Positions 7,561-15,772 of a DNA stretch of 37,781 nucleotides are shown here, piece after piece (position 1 is the first letter of the stretch; every line of letters starts with the position of its first letter). The position numbers were made by a program, and so were the translations under genes. The DNA is from Gammaproteobacteria bacterium (GTDB taxonomy: Bacteria; Pseudomonadota; Gammaproteobacteria; HK1). The stretch lies in the NCBI GenBank assembly GCA_021773645.1, contig JAJFJU010000022.1:1-37781 (forward strand), written 5' to 3'. The notes below the pieces were generated by a model that saw nothing but the letters and a program-made list of their open reading frames with translations, had not been told where the DNA came from and did no database searches.

Positions 7561-8316
7561 TCAGGGCAATTTACCCGCGGCGACCATACGGCTCATCAGC
7601 ACATTGCCTGAAAGCCATACCACCAGATCATCGAACTCACTACCCACCTGCTGACTAAAACCCTTGAGAACCAGGCTGTTATCGCCGTCAGTATTTTCCT
7701 GTTCGTCGGCGGAAGTAGCCGGAGCAGCGCCATTTTTTCCCCGGGAGAGCACCAATGCGGGAACTAAGGTCGCAACGTTGTTGCCACCAGCGCTATCGAG
7801 CACGGTGAGCGTTCCGGTGGAACAAAGCTCAAAGGAAACACCCACAGTGACCGTTCCGCAACCGGTACCCCATGTATCATCAGCAAAGCTTGCGGTCACC
7901 CGATAGGTGTAGTTATTGGCCCAGGCATCACTTTGGCCCATACCCAACTCCACCCACGGTAAATTGCCTTCACTGGTTACACAGGCAAGCGGAGCTCCGG
8001 CCCGGTCCTCCTGTCCATCACCGATATTGGCCACAGGAATCGTATTGCAAGGCGCTGCGGCACTCGCGCAATCGGGACAAGCGATACGATTATTGGCCAT
8101 GGAAAAGCCATACAAGGCTTCCTTGATCTCCTCCAGCTGGCTGCGGGTCTCGCTGACATTACGCAGATCCATTTGGGTGGCCAGCGGCACCAGCAAAGCC
8201 CCTAGCATAAGCGCGACAATGGCTATCACTACCGCCAGTTCAATGAGGGTAAAACCGGTGCGGGTTTGTAATCGTAGTTCAGGGTGCAATGATCTGTACC
8301 TGGTCGTTAAAAGCAT
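7561..8316 (-). CDS. GspH/type IV pilin-like minor pilin with CPD...LPW module
   Basis: A prepilin-type protein with the processing site in TRTG-FTLIELAVVI and a typical first helix, so likely a minor pilin or pseudopilin inserted in the inner membrane. The globular part carries NNRIACPDCAS, then GNLPWVELGM, six or more cysteines and a C-terminal ENTDGDNSL segment. The CPD...LPW pair is shared with the large minor pilin encoded just upstream. The start is uncertain: ATG 8316 gives a 20-residue leader and 251 aa, while TTG 8289 has AGG nine bases upstream, gives an 11-residue leader and overlaps the upstream gene by 11 nt. Last gene of the operon. Confidence 0.8.
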   Translation of the reverse strand: MLLTTRYRSLHPELRLQTRTGFTLIELAVVIAIVALMLGALLVPLATQMDLRNVSETRSQLEEIKEALYGFSMANNRIACPDCASAAAPCNTIPVANIGDGQEDRAGAPLACVTSEGNLPWVELGMGQSDAWANNYTYRVTASFADDTWGTGCGTVTVGVSFELCSTGTLTVLDSAGGNNVATLVPALVLSRGKNGAAPATSADEQENTDGDNSLVLKGFSQQVGSEFDDLVVWLSGNVLMSRMVAAGKLP

Positions 8317-10069
8317 TGGTGCGGCGCAAGCGCACGAACTCGTCATCCCCCGCCGTGTCGTTGCCCACCAACGGCTGCAAAGCATGGTTCGGATCGAACT
8401 CATAATAACTGCCCTGGACACCGGTCACACGGTTTTGCCCGGTAAGCTGTGCCCCCGCACTCACCAATATCGCCTGCACCGCATTGCTGACAGTCGTACC
8501 AACCACCGTGAGGCAATCAGTACCGGACACACATGGCACGGGTCCATCTCCCACATGCACAGAGGAAGCCGCCACGTAGAGCAACTGGTGCCAATTGTTA
8601 CTCACCAGCCACAGGGGTAATTCATCGGGAACGCTCAGATCGAATTGGATCTTTTGCCCCTCTATTTTGCCGTAGGTGTCGCTATCGTCTGTCAAGGTCC
8701 CCTGCCCACACTGGTTGCCAGCCTGAGGGCCTGACACCGCAATATCGGTAATCCGCACCATCACGTTAGAGCCAACGGGGAAAAAGGGTGGAGGGCTAGC
8801 AGGACCCGTATCGATTTTGAGGTCGCGCTCGCGTGGCTTGTCCCACTTTGGGCGCTTGATTTTTACCCCATCGGTTCTTCCAGATGTACTGCCATCATCA
8901 GCGGTAAAGACAAATTCGAATTTGCGATTGATCTGGGTGTTGGGCTCACCCAGACAGGTGAGCGGGCCAGGATTACCGGGCTGCCCGGTAACCGCCGTTA
9001 CATTGCAATTGACCTGCTCAATGGTCGTCCAGGCGCACTGGGTGCTGGTGCCATTAAAGGTGATGTCATCCTCTTCCAGATCCCCAAGGCTGACGGTCGT
9101 GCCGGTCAGCGTGGTATTCGCATTGTTGATATCCCACTTGGCCTTGAAGGTAGTAAAAAACTGCTCTCCCGGCCAGCTAAAAGGCAACAGCCCCTCCCGA
9201 GTACCCACGGCGCCGTTGTACACAGAAGTAACAGGTCCCGCCCCAAAGGGGCTTAACCAAGGAAAAACGGTATCATCATTCCACTCTCCATTGGGATAAT
9301 CCGGATGAGCCGGATTATTCTTGTTCCAGAGAGGAAGCGGCGTTGCATCCCATGGGTCCCACTCCCCATCCCGATAGGTCCGCAAAACTTGTGCTACTGC
9401 TCTCAGTACGCGCCGCTCAACCAGCGGCATGATATCGCTCTGGGTAATGGGCATCACCCGATCATTGAAGGTGTTACTGCGTAGCGCATTGACGAAAACC
9501 ATATCGTCATCAGCATTTTCACCCTCCAGATAATCATCGTCCGTGTTGCTGGTGCGATTTTGCTGAGCCGCAACCGGTGCGCCCGGCGCAATAATGGCCG
9601 CAATCACTCCAACCGCGCCATTTACGGAGATGAATCCCAGGGTCTCGCTGTTGATGGGCTCTGCACTGGAATTATCCCGAAAACTGCTGGAGAGGGCATA
9701 CCAAAGGGTCTCACCGCTACCGTCGAGAATATTGGCCATCCTCAGAGTCTTCCACGGTAACCGTCCGATGTAGCTGGGACATTGGTTGCCGGCAAATAAC
9801 TGCGCGACACCATCATTATCGGTGTCGGGACACGGCAGGCTACCGGGACGATTGGCATCATTCACAGCACGCCCGACAAGGGCTGCCTTGGCCTCGGCAA
9901 GTGCACGGATAGTATTCGCTTCCGCCTCAATCTGACTGTCAGCGGCACGGTTCAAGCCCTTAAGCAAAAAACCGGAGCCCATCAATACCATGATGGTTAG
10001 CAGAACAAGCAGGGCGGCACCACGCTGGCGCCCTGAGGAAAGCTGCTGCCTGGTGTTTTCAGACCACAC
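8279..10069 (-). CDS. Large PilX/GspK-like minor pilin, possible tip protein
   Basis: This is a 596-aa protein, three times the length of a usual minor pilin. The N-terminus (RQRG-AALLVLLTIMVLMGSG) looks like a prepilin signal of the PilX/GspK type, which lacks Glu5. After the first helix come RPGSLPCPDTDNDG, with a DxDxDG calcium-loop pattern, and GRLPWKTLRM, then a long Asp/Asn/Gly/Pro-rich domain with several cysteine pairs. The size and position suggest a tip subunit or adhesin of the fibre; this is inference. The start is GTG 10069, the only reasonable codon before the signal, 23 nt after the MshK-like gene. Its 3' end overlaps the next minor pilin gene, pointing to translational coupling. 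Confidence 0.78.
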   Translation of the reverse strand: MWSENTRQQLSSGRQRGAALLVLLTIMVLMGSGFLLKGLNRAADSQIEAEANTIRALAEAKAALVGRAVNDANRPGSLPCPDTDNDGVAQLFAGNQCPSYIGRLPWKTLRMANILDGSGETLWYALSSSFRDNSSAEPINSETLGFISVNGAVGVIAAIIAPGAPVAAQQNRTSNTDDDYLEGENADDDMVFVNALRSNTFNDRVMPITQSDIMPLVERRVLRAVAQVLRTYRDGEWDPWDATPLPLWNKNNPAHPDYPNGEWNDDTVFPWLSPFGAGPVTSVYNGAVGTREGLLPFSWPGEQFFTTFKAKWDINNANTTLTGTTVSLGDLEEDDITFNGTSTQCAWTTIEQVNCNVTAVTGQPGNPGPLTCLGEPNTQINRKFEFVFTADDGSTSGRTDGVKIKRPKWDKPRERDLKIDTGPASPPPFFPVGSNVMVRITDIAVSGPQAGNQCGQGTLTDDSDTYGKIEGQKIQFDLSVPDELPLWLVSNNWHQLLYVAASSVHVGDGPVPCVSGTDCLTVVGTTVSNAVQAILVSAGAQLTGQNRVTGVQGSYYEFDPNHALQPLVGNDTAGDDEFVRLRRTNAFNDQVQIIAP

Positions 10070-10092
10070 AAGAAAGCTCGCTCGCTTTTCGC

Positions 10093-10626
10093 TTAGCGAG
10101 TCGCCGTGGCCCCTGAAGAATCGCTATTTTTTTGCACTTGTGCACCAGCGTCTGATAAATCTGCAGCCTTTTTCTCAAACACGCGCTCAGCGCCCTCGGC
10201 GGATTTTCGTTCGTAGGTATCGAGCAAGGAGCCACTCACTAGGTCAATTTTTTGGCCTGCTTTCAGACGCACGGTGTCGCTGCCGTTGGGCAGCATGATG
10301 CGCACAGTGCCGCCAGCGGTGCGTTGGGTTTGAACGCGGATTCCTTCACCTCGGGATTCGCCACCGGGGACAAAGCTACCGTTGATCCAAGTGCTGTGGC
10401 GTTGTTTGCCGCGCAGGACGATGCCATTAACGGTGACAGGCGGGGGAGCGGCGGGTGCCTCAGCGGTCTTTTCTTTAACCGGATCACCTAGGCGGTAGGC
10501 GTCACGTAGCTCGTTAAGGGAATCGCGCTGCTCGACAGTGGAAAAAAGTCTTCCAGTGATCTGGGCAGAGGCATTGCTAGTGAGTGCCAGGAAAATGCTC
10601 GTGTAGAGAACCGCGGATAGTCTCAT
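10093..10626 (-). CDS. mshK: MshK-like pilus assembly protein
   Basis: A 177-aa exported protein with a cleavable signal peptide (MRLSAVLYTSIFLALTSNASA). The mature protein begins QITGRLFSTVEQRDSLNELR and then has a short beta-rich domain with VTVNGIVLRG and TWINGSFV, as seen in MshK-like proteins that probably assist the secretin in the periplasm. The C-terminus is charged and Ala/Ser-rich. The start at ATG 10626 is well supported: AGGAGG lies seven bases upstream and the codon overlaps the stop of the MshJ gene as TGATG. Identification rests on motif memory and gene order (I-J-K); the family is weakly conserved. Confidence 0.75.
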   Translation of the reverse strand: MRLSAVLYTSIFLALTSNASAQITGRLFSTVEQRDSLNELRDAYRLGDPVKEKTAEAPAAPPPVTVNGIVLRGKQRHSTWINGSFVPGGESRGEGIRVQTQRTAGGTVRIMLPNGSDTVRLKAGQKIDLVSGSLLDTYERKSAEGAERVFEKKAADLSDAGAQVQKNSDSSGATATR

Positions 10627-11237
10627 CACGCCCCCTCCTGCGGCTGCTGGATAGTGAGCCATTCAAGCGCACAGACGGCATTCAGATTTTCATGGGTTGG
10701 GGCCTGCACCATGCCTTCCTGCTTACGCCTCATCTCACAACGGTTAACGCTAAAGTGCCCCTTGGCCTGAGCACTTATTTGCTCAAAGAGATTTAGTAAA
10801 TCATTCTCGTGGAGCAGGCCAATTTGCAGATTCATTTCACTGACAAACACTTGGAAACGCCCCGAAGGAATGGGGAATTCTGGCTCATGGGTTGCCTGTG
10901 CATTGATGTCATAACGCAACGAAGGCAGTTTGATGTTGCGCGCCACGGCACCCAGGGTCTCCACCCAATCCAATCGATGTTCACCCCCGATCACACCTTC
11001 CAACTCCAGCTCCTGGTAGCGGGGATAGTAGCGCTCGATGAGCTTGCGTTCTTCATCCAGAGCAAGGAAACGCGTCCGGGAGGCGGCCAGCTTGCCTCCC
11101 TCCTGTTTATGCAGGATCTGTGACTGCTGGCTAAAATAGTATGTCCCACCCGCGAGAGAGCCACTGATCAATAGCGCAATACCAAGAAAAATGGTTGCGC
11201 CGCGGATTACCCCCCAGTCTATGTCAGCTAATCTCAT
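10626..11237 (-). CDS. mshJ: MshJ/PilO-like pilus assembly protein
   Basis: A 203-aa inner-membrane protein with one span at about residues 14-36 (ATIFLGIALLISGSLAGGTYYF), a coiled-coil stretch, and a small periplasmic alpha/beta domain. This is the plan of PilO and MshJ, which pair with PilN/MshI to link the inner-membrane platform to the secretin. The gene overlaps the 3' end of the MshI-like gene by 14 nt and its stop overlaps the MshK start, so all three are translationally coupled. Sequence conservation in this family is low, and position in the operon carries much of the assignment. Confidence 0.75.
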   Translation of the reverse strand: MRLADIDWGVIRGATIFLGIALLISGSLAGGTYYFSQQSQILHKQEGGKLAASRTRFLALDEERKLIERYYPRYQELELEGVIGGEHRLDWVETLGAVARNIKLPSLRYDINAQATHEPEFPIPSGRFQVFVSEMNLQIGLLHENDLLNLFEQISAQAKGHFSVNRCEMRRKQEGMVQAPTHENLNAVCALEWLTIQQPQEGA

Positions 11238-12834
11238 GGCCCGTCCGCACTGCGATTCTTATAGAGAATTTTGCGCCTTTAGCCGCTTCAGCGCGACCCG
11301 TCTGCCCGGTCATGTGCCCGCGTGAGCTGGTATCCAACGGCACCTCCATGAGCTTGGCGGACTCCACCATAGGATTCTTTTCCAGCACCGCGATGAAACG
11401 ATTAAGAATTTTCAAAGCCTCTCGGAAATTGCCATCAAAGGGATCGAGATGCCCGGTCACCCAAGCCAACTGGAACAACGCCCCCTCTTTGGCACTGCTG
11501 CCCCCCGCATAGGGATTAGGAGCTCGGGAGGGCCCTTTCTCGGCACCGACTGGCGTCTTTGGATCGGTGGCCGTCTTCCAGCTGAGATCCTTCAGATAAA
11601 GACCGGGAAAACCATCTAGCGCTCGGCTCAGCACCACCATCATCTCATCCGGCGTACTGCGATAGCGCTTCAGCACTTCGGCCATCTCTACCGCTTTTTG
11701 TAGTTGATAAGCATCGGCCGGGGTATTGGGAAGGGTTTTTTGGCCCAAGGCGTAGCGCTCCTGATAAAAATGCGCCTGGCGCGTGAAGGCTGCGGCCTCA
11801 TCCCGGGTAACAATGCTATTGAAAAACTGATAACCACTCCAGGCAATGCTGCCCACAAGCAACAGTACGCTCGCCACTTTCATACCAATCCGTGCACGAT
11901 GGAGACGAATATAGCGGGTCTCTTTGTCCGTGCCGTAGTAATTAGCCGGTGACTCGGAGGCGAGCAAGCGTGTGAAAAGTGCATCCGAAAAGGGGGTTGC
12001 CAATTCGCCCTTCAGCCCCACCTTAGGCGCCATGTCCGCCACATCCACCAAGTGATAGCGTGTGGCCACGGTATCGGCAGCCTGGTGCCGAAGATCGCCC
12101 AAAATGCGTCCATGACCCAAGAGAAAAACATCCAAAGGGGTGTCGCGGGACAACAAGCGTAGGCTATTGAGATAACGGCGAAGCTTCTCGACCTCACCCA
12201 GGATGTAGGAGGACACTTGGCTTGCATCCAGTTTGGGCATATAGGCCAAGCGGCTGATCTTCAGATCCTTGCCTTCAAAAAAGGTCTGTCGCAAACCACC
12301 AGAGCCTTGCAGGGTAACCAGCAGGGTATGGGTGGAGTTGGCAGGAATGCGCTTAAGCAGTGAACCACTGATCACGGGCAACGAATAGATCCCTGCCAGT
12401 GGCACCTTGTGACGCTCGATCTGTCCGACCCAAGGGTCCAATAATTCTTGACGTATCAGAGCGGTGAACAACACCCGATCATCACGCCGTCCATCCTCTT
12501 CACGCCCCTGGAAAATCGCGTGTACATAGCGACACTCACGAAACAGGCGATTCTGGCGGGTTTTAACCAAGGCCCGCCGATCACCGCCCAGCACATGGGG
12601 GACGGTCTCGTGGCGAAACTCCTCTTCGACCACATCCACCAGAATGTAAATGGGTAAAGGGGGTGAATTCTCCAGGTAGGTAGAAAAACGCTTCAGCCCC
12701 GCTTCATCGGGACGGAAACTCAAGGTCTCCTGAGCATGCCCTTTTTGCCACTGATGGACCGAGAGACGCCCGGCCGTGAGCACACAGACATGCCGATTAG
12801 GGGTGCTAAATCTTGAGCTTAGCAACGAGATCAT
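11224..12834 (-). CDS. mshI: MshI-like protein: PilM-type N-terminus joined to PilN-type C-terminus
   Basis: A 536-aa bitopic protein. Residues 1 to about 300 are soluble and resemble the actin-like PilM/GspL cytoplasmic fold. A single span at about 325-345 (KVASVLLLVGSIAWSGYQFF) is followed by a coiled coil and a PilN-like domain ending near FSIRIAVR. In MSHA systems MshI joins the assembly ATPase to the periplasmic MshJ-MshL complex; here one protein would do the work of PilM plus PilN. The start ATG 12834 has AGGA seven bases upstream and lies 29 nt inside the end of the MshG gene. Assignment is from architecture and gene order. Confidence 0.78.
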   Translation of the reverse strand: MISLLSSRFSTPNRHVCVLTAGRLSVHQWQKGHAQETLSFRPDEAGLKRFSTYLENSPPLPIYILVDVVEEEFRHETVPHVLGGDRRALVKTRQNRLFRECRYVHAIFQGREEDGRRDDRVLFTALIRQELLDPWVGQIERHKVPLAGIYSLPVISGSLLKRIPANSTHTLLVTLQGSGGLRQTFFEGKDLKISRLAYMPKLDASQVSSYILGEVEKLRRYLNSLRLLSRDTPLDVFLLGHGRILGDLRHQAADTVATRYHLVDVADMAPKVGLKGELATPFSDALFTRLLASESPANYYGTDKETRYIRLHRARIGMKVASVLLLVGSIAWSGYQFFNSIVTRDEAAAFTRQAHFYQERYALGQKTLPNTPADAYQLQKAVEMAEVLKRYRSTPDEMMVVLSRALDGFPGLYLKDLSWKTATDPKTPVGAEKGPSRAPNPYAGGSSAKEGALFQLAWVTGHLDPFDGNFREALKILNRFIAVLEKNPMVESAKLMEVPLDTSSRGHMTGQTGRAEAAKGAKFSIRIAVRTGHEIS

Positions 12835-14011
12835 AGATAGGTCCTAAGACTGAAACCATTACCCAGATGAGCAGGCCACCCAAAAGGAAGGTCATAGCGG
12901 GGCCAATCATGGCCTGTAATCTTTCGATTGAATCACGTACATCACGTTCATAGAAATAACTGATATTCAGCAAGGCCTTGTCCAGGGCACCGGTATTTTC
13001 CCCGACCCGCAACATACGCAACACCAGCGGTGGAAAGAGCCCCGCATATTCAAAGCTGGCGCTGATACTCGCGCCGTCTGAGATTTGCCGGCTAGCTCGA
13101 CGTGTAGCCGCAGCAATGGCCTTGTTATCCACCAACCCCTCAGTAATGCGCAGACATTCCAACACGGTAATGCCTGATTCATAGAGCAGCGCAAAATAGT
13201 TGGCAAAGCGAGCCAAAATAATTTTTTTCTGCACCGGGCCAATCACCCAGAGTTTGAGTTTGAGCTCGTCCACTGCAAAGTCCACTGTGGGGCTCATTCG
13301 CCGTAGGGCAAAAAATCCGAAGATGGCAATAATCGGAGTCAGGATCACCACATACCAGTAAGCAACAAAGAAATTCGATACGCTAATCAACACCACGGTA
13401 TGTAGCGGCAATGTCTCCCCCATGGATTTAACGAACTGGACCAGCTGTGGCACCAGATAGGTCATGAGGAAAAATATCACCAGCAATACCACTGTTCCTA
13501 CCAGCGCCGGATACATCAGCAGTTTTTTTACATGTTCCGCCTGCTCATCCTGCCATTTGAGGTTTTCTGTAATCTTGGCCAACACCTCCGCCACTCGACC
13601 ACTAAACTCACCCGCGCGCATCAGGTTCACGAAGACGGAGTCGAAAACCCGGGGATATTCAGCCATGGCACCAGATAATGACGAGCCGCCTTCGATGGAC
13701 TCGATCATCCCTGCGACAATCTCTTTCAAGCGGGGATCGTCCACAGAATCCCGCAGATCCGCCAACCCATCCACCACCGGCACGCCAGCGGAAAGTAATT
13801 GCTCCAAATGAAAGCAAAAGGTAATGAGATCGGTGCGCTGAATTCCGGCTCCGGTACCACCACTGGCACGCGGCTGTACCTCTTTGAAGGTAACTAAATC
13901 CAACCCCATGCGAGACAAACGCGATTCTAAATCAGCCGCATTCGCCGCTTCCATGCTACCCGCCGAGGTCTTACCGCGATCATCCATGGCCTTGTACTTC
14001 ATCATAGGCAT
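12806..14011 (-). CDS. mshG: MshG/PilC/GspF-type inner-membrane platform protein
   Basis: A 401-aa protein with the two repeated GspF domains of type IV pilus and type II secretion platforms (DLITFCFHLEQLLSAGVPVVDGL near residue 60 and KIILARFANYFALLYESGITVLECL near 265). Hydrophobic spans lie at about 170-190, 215-240 and 370-395. It anchors the MshE ATPase and is thought to be turned by it during pilin insertion. The N-terminal MMKYKAMDDRGKTSAGSMEA is the typical family start. It begins 21 nt after the MshE gene and overlaps the MshI gene. Confidence 0.92.
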   Translation of the reverse strand: MPMMKYKAMDDRGKTSAGSMEAANAADLESRLSRMGLDLVTFKEVQPRASGGTGAGIQRTDLITFCFHLEQLLSAGVPVVDGLADLRDSVDDPRLKEIVAGMIESIEGGSSLSGAMAEYPRVFDSVFVNLMRAGEFSGRVAEVLAKITENLKWQDEQAEHVKKLLMYPALVGTVVLLVIFFLMTYLVPQLVQFVKSMGETLPLHTVVLISVSNFFVAYWYVVILTPIIAIFGFFALRRMSPTVDFAVDELKLKLWVIGPVQKKIILARFANYFALLYESGITVLECLRITEGLVDNKAIAAATRRASRQISDGASISASFEYAGLFPPLVLRMLRVGENTGALDKALLNISYFYERDVRDSIERLQAMIGPAMTFLLGGLLIWVMVSVLGPIYDLVAKLKI

Positions 14012-14032
14012 TGTCGGCTACCTATAGGCCCG

Positions 14033-15772
14033 TTAAGACAATCTCGCGGTGAGATCTACTACCCGCGAAACCTCGTCCAAACTGGTTACTCCCTCAAGCA
14101 CTCGCCGAACGCCATCCTCAGCAAGGGGTACAAAATCCTTGGCCAGTGCCGCCTTTATAAGTTCCCTCCCAGTTGCTCGATGGGCCACCAACTCATCCAA
14201 TTCGCTATCAAACTTCAATACTTCAATAAGCGCCAGTCGCCCACTGTAGCCATGGTGGTCACACTGAACACAGCCGTTGGCGCGGTAGATGGGCACCATC
14301 TCCTCACCGATACCCATGCCGAGAATCTGGCGCATCATCTTCGGTGGCTCATAGGCCTCTTTGCAGTGCGGACAGAGCTTGCGAACCAGCCGTTGGCCAA
14401 CGATGCCAATAATATTTCCCGCGATTACCTCGGGCGGAACACCCGTATCCAGCAGGCGTGGAATAGCGCCTAGTGCCGAATTGGTATGCAAGGTGGAGAA
14501 GACCTGATGCCCGGTCATGGCCGCTCTAAAAGCCATCTCGGCGGTCTCACTATCACGGATTTCACCCACCAGAATGATGTCCGGATCCTGGCGCATAAGG
14601 GTGCGTACGCCATTGGCAAAATCAAGCTTTGCCGCCTCATTGACTGAGGTCTGGCGAATCATCTCCATGGGATATTCCACCGGATCCTCAAGGGTCATGA
14701 TGTTGACCGCTTCGGTATTGAGCTCGGTCAACATCGAATAAAGCGTGGTGGTCTTACCGCTGCCGGTGGGGCCGGTTACCAGGATAATCCCCTCCGGACG
14801 CGCCATCATGAGATTCAGGATCTCAAAGGTATCCGGATGCAGGCCCAGCTTATCCAACGGCACAATGCCTTTCTGCCGATCCAGTACCCGCAACACAATG
14901 TTCTCGCCGTAATTCGTCGGCAGGGTAGAAACACGAAAATCAATGGGATGGCCCGAGACCGAAAGTGAAATACGCCCGTCCTGTGGCGCCCGCATCTCCG
15001 CAATATTTAGTGCTGCCATCACCTTCACACGTACCGCGATAGCCGACCAATAGTTACGGTGCAGACTGCGAATCTGCCGTAGCACACCGTCTATGCGATA
15101 GCGGATGCGGAGAAAATCATGCTCCGGCTCAAAATGGATATCCGAGGCACCCCGCTTTACCGCATCGGAAAGCAGGGCATTGACCAGACGTACCACGGGC
15201 TGGCTATATTCGTCGCTCTCAGCCTCCAGGCTGGCGTAGTCAATCTCACCAGTCTCAATCTCCTGGAGGATGCCATCGATAGACATCTCATAGCCGTAAA
15301 ACTGATCGATGTATTTATCGATCTCAGTTTCACCAGCGAGCAAGGGCAAGACATCCACATCCCCACCCAACAAGGCCCTCGCCTGGTCCAGGGCGATGAC
15401 GTTAAAGGGGTCAGCCATGGCCAAGGTAAGGAGATGTTTTTCCTGGTCGAAGGTAATCGCCAGCATATGATGACGACGGGCAACCTCCTTGGGAATGGAC
15501 TGCACCACATCACTGTCCACCACCACCCGAGAGAGATCGACACTGTCGTAGCCAATGGCCCCACCCAGCACATCGCGAATAACCGCCTCGGTGGCAAAAC
15601 CAAGATGCACCAGAATCTTGCCCAAGTGCTCCCGGCTTTTCTTCTGCTCAGTGAGCGCAATGCGTACTTGGTCCTCGCTGACAACCCCCTTGCCAACAAG
15701 CAACTCACCGATACGACGATGCCGCACCGGTGCATCCATATTCACGGAATGCGAGTGAGTGTTCGTACTCAT
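14033..15772 (-). CDS. mshE: MshE/PilB/GspE-type assembly ATPase
   Basis: A 579-aa cytoplasmic hexameric ATPase for pilus extension. The N-terminal GspE domain (about residues 15-165) has RRIGELLVGKGVV and DPFNVIALDQAR; this is the type of domain that binds cyclic di-GMP in Vibrio MshE. The catalytic part has Walker A GPTGSGKTTTL at about 333-343, an Asp box (TLEDPVEYP), Walker B (ILVGEIRD) and a His box (GHQVFSTLHTN). A zinc tetracysteine motif is formed by CPHC and CVQC. The start overlaps the MshN-like gene by four bases (ATGA). No PilT-like retraction ATPase is in the window. Family assignment is certain; MshE over PilB rests on the neighbourhood. Confidence 0.94.
   Translation of the reverse strand: MSTNTHSHSVNMDAPVRHRRIGELLVGKGVVSEDQVRIALTEQKKSREHLGKILVHLGFATEAVIRDVLGGAIGYDSVDLSRVVVDSDVVQSIPKEVARRHHMLAITFDQEKHLLTLAMADPFNVIALDQARALLGGDVDVLPLLAGETEIDKYIDQFYGYEMSIDGILQEIETGEIDYASLEAESDEYSQPVVRLVNALLSDAVKRGASDIHFEPEHDFLRIRYRIDGVLRQIRSLHRNYWSAIAVRVKVMAALNIAEMRAPQDGRISLSVSGHPIDFRVSTLPTNYGENIVLRVLDRQKGIVPLDKLGLHPDTFEILNLMMARPEGIILVTGPTGSGKTTTLYSMLTELNTEAVNIMTLEDPVEYPMEMIRQTSVNEAAKLDFANGVRTLMRQDPDIILVGEIRDSETAEMAFRAAMTGHQVFSTLHTNSALGAIPRLLDTGVPPEVIAGNIIGIVGQRLVRKLCPHCKEAYEPPKMMRQILGMGIGEEMVPIYRANGCVQCDHHGYSGRLALIEVLKFDSELDELVAHRATGRELIKAALAKDFVPLAEDGVRRVLEGVTSLDEVSRVVDLTARLS

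Noticed and set aside
7916-8620. Plus-strand open frame of 234 codons across the two minor pilin genes
   Set aside because: It spans the overlap of two supported minus-strand genes and has no plausible domain or ribosome site.
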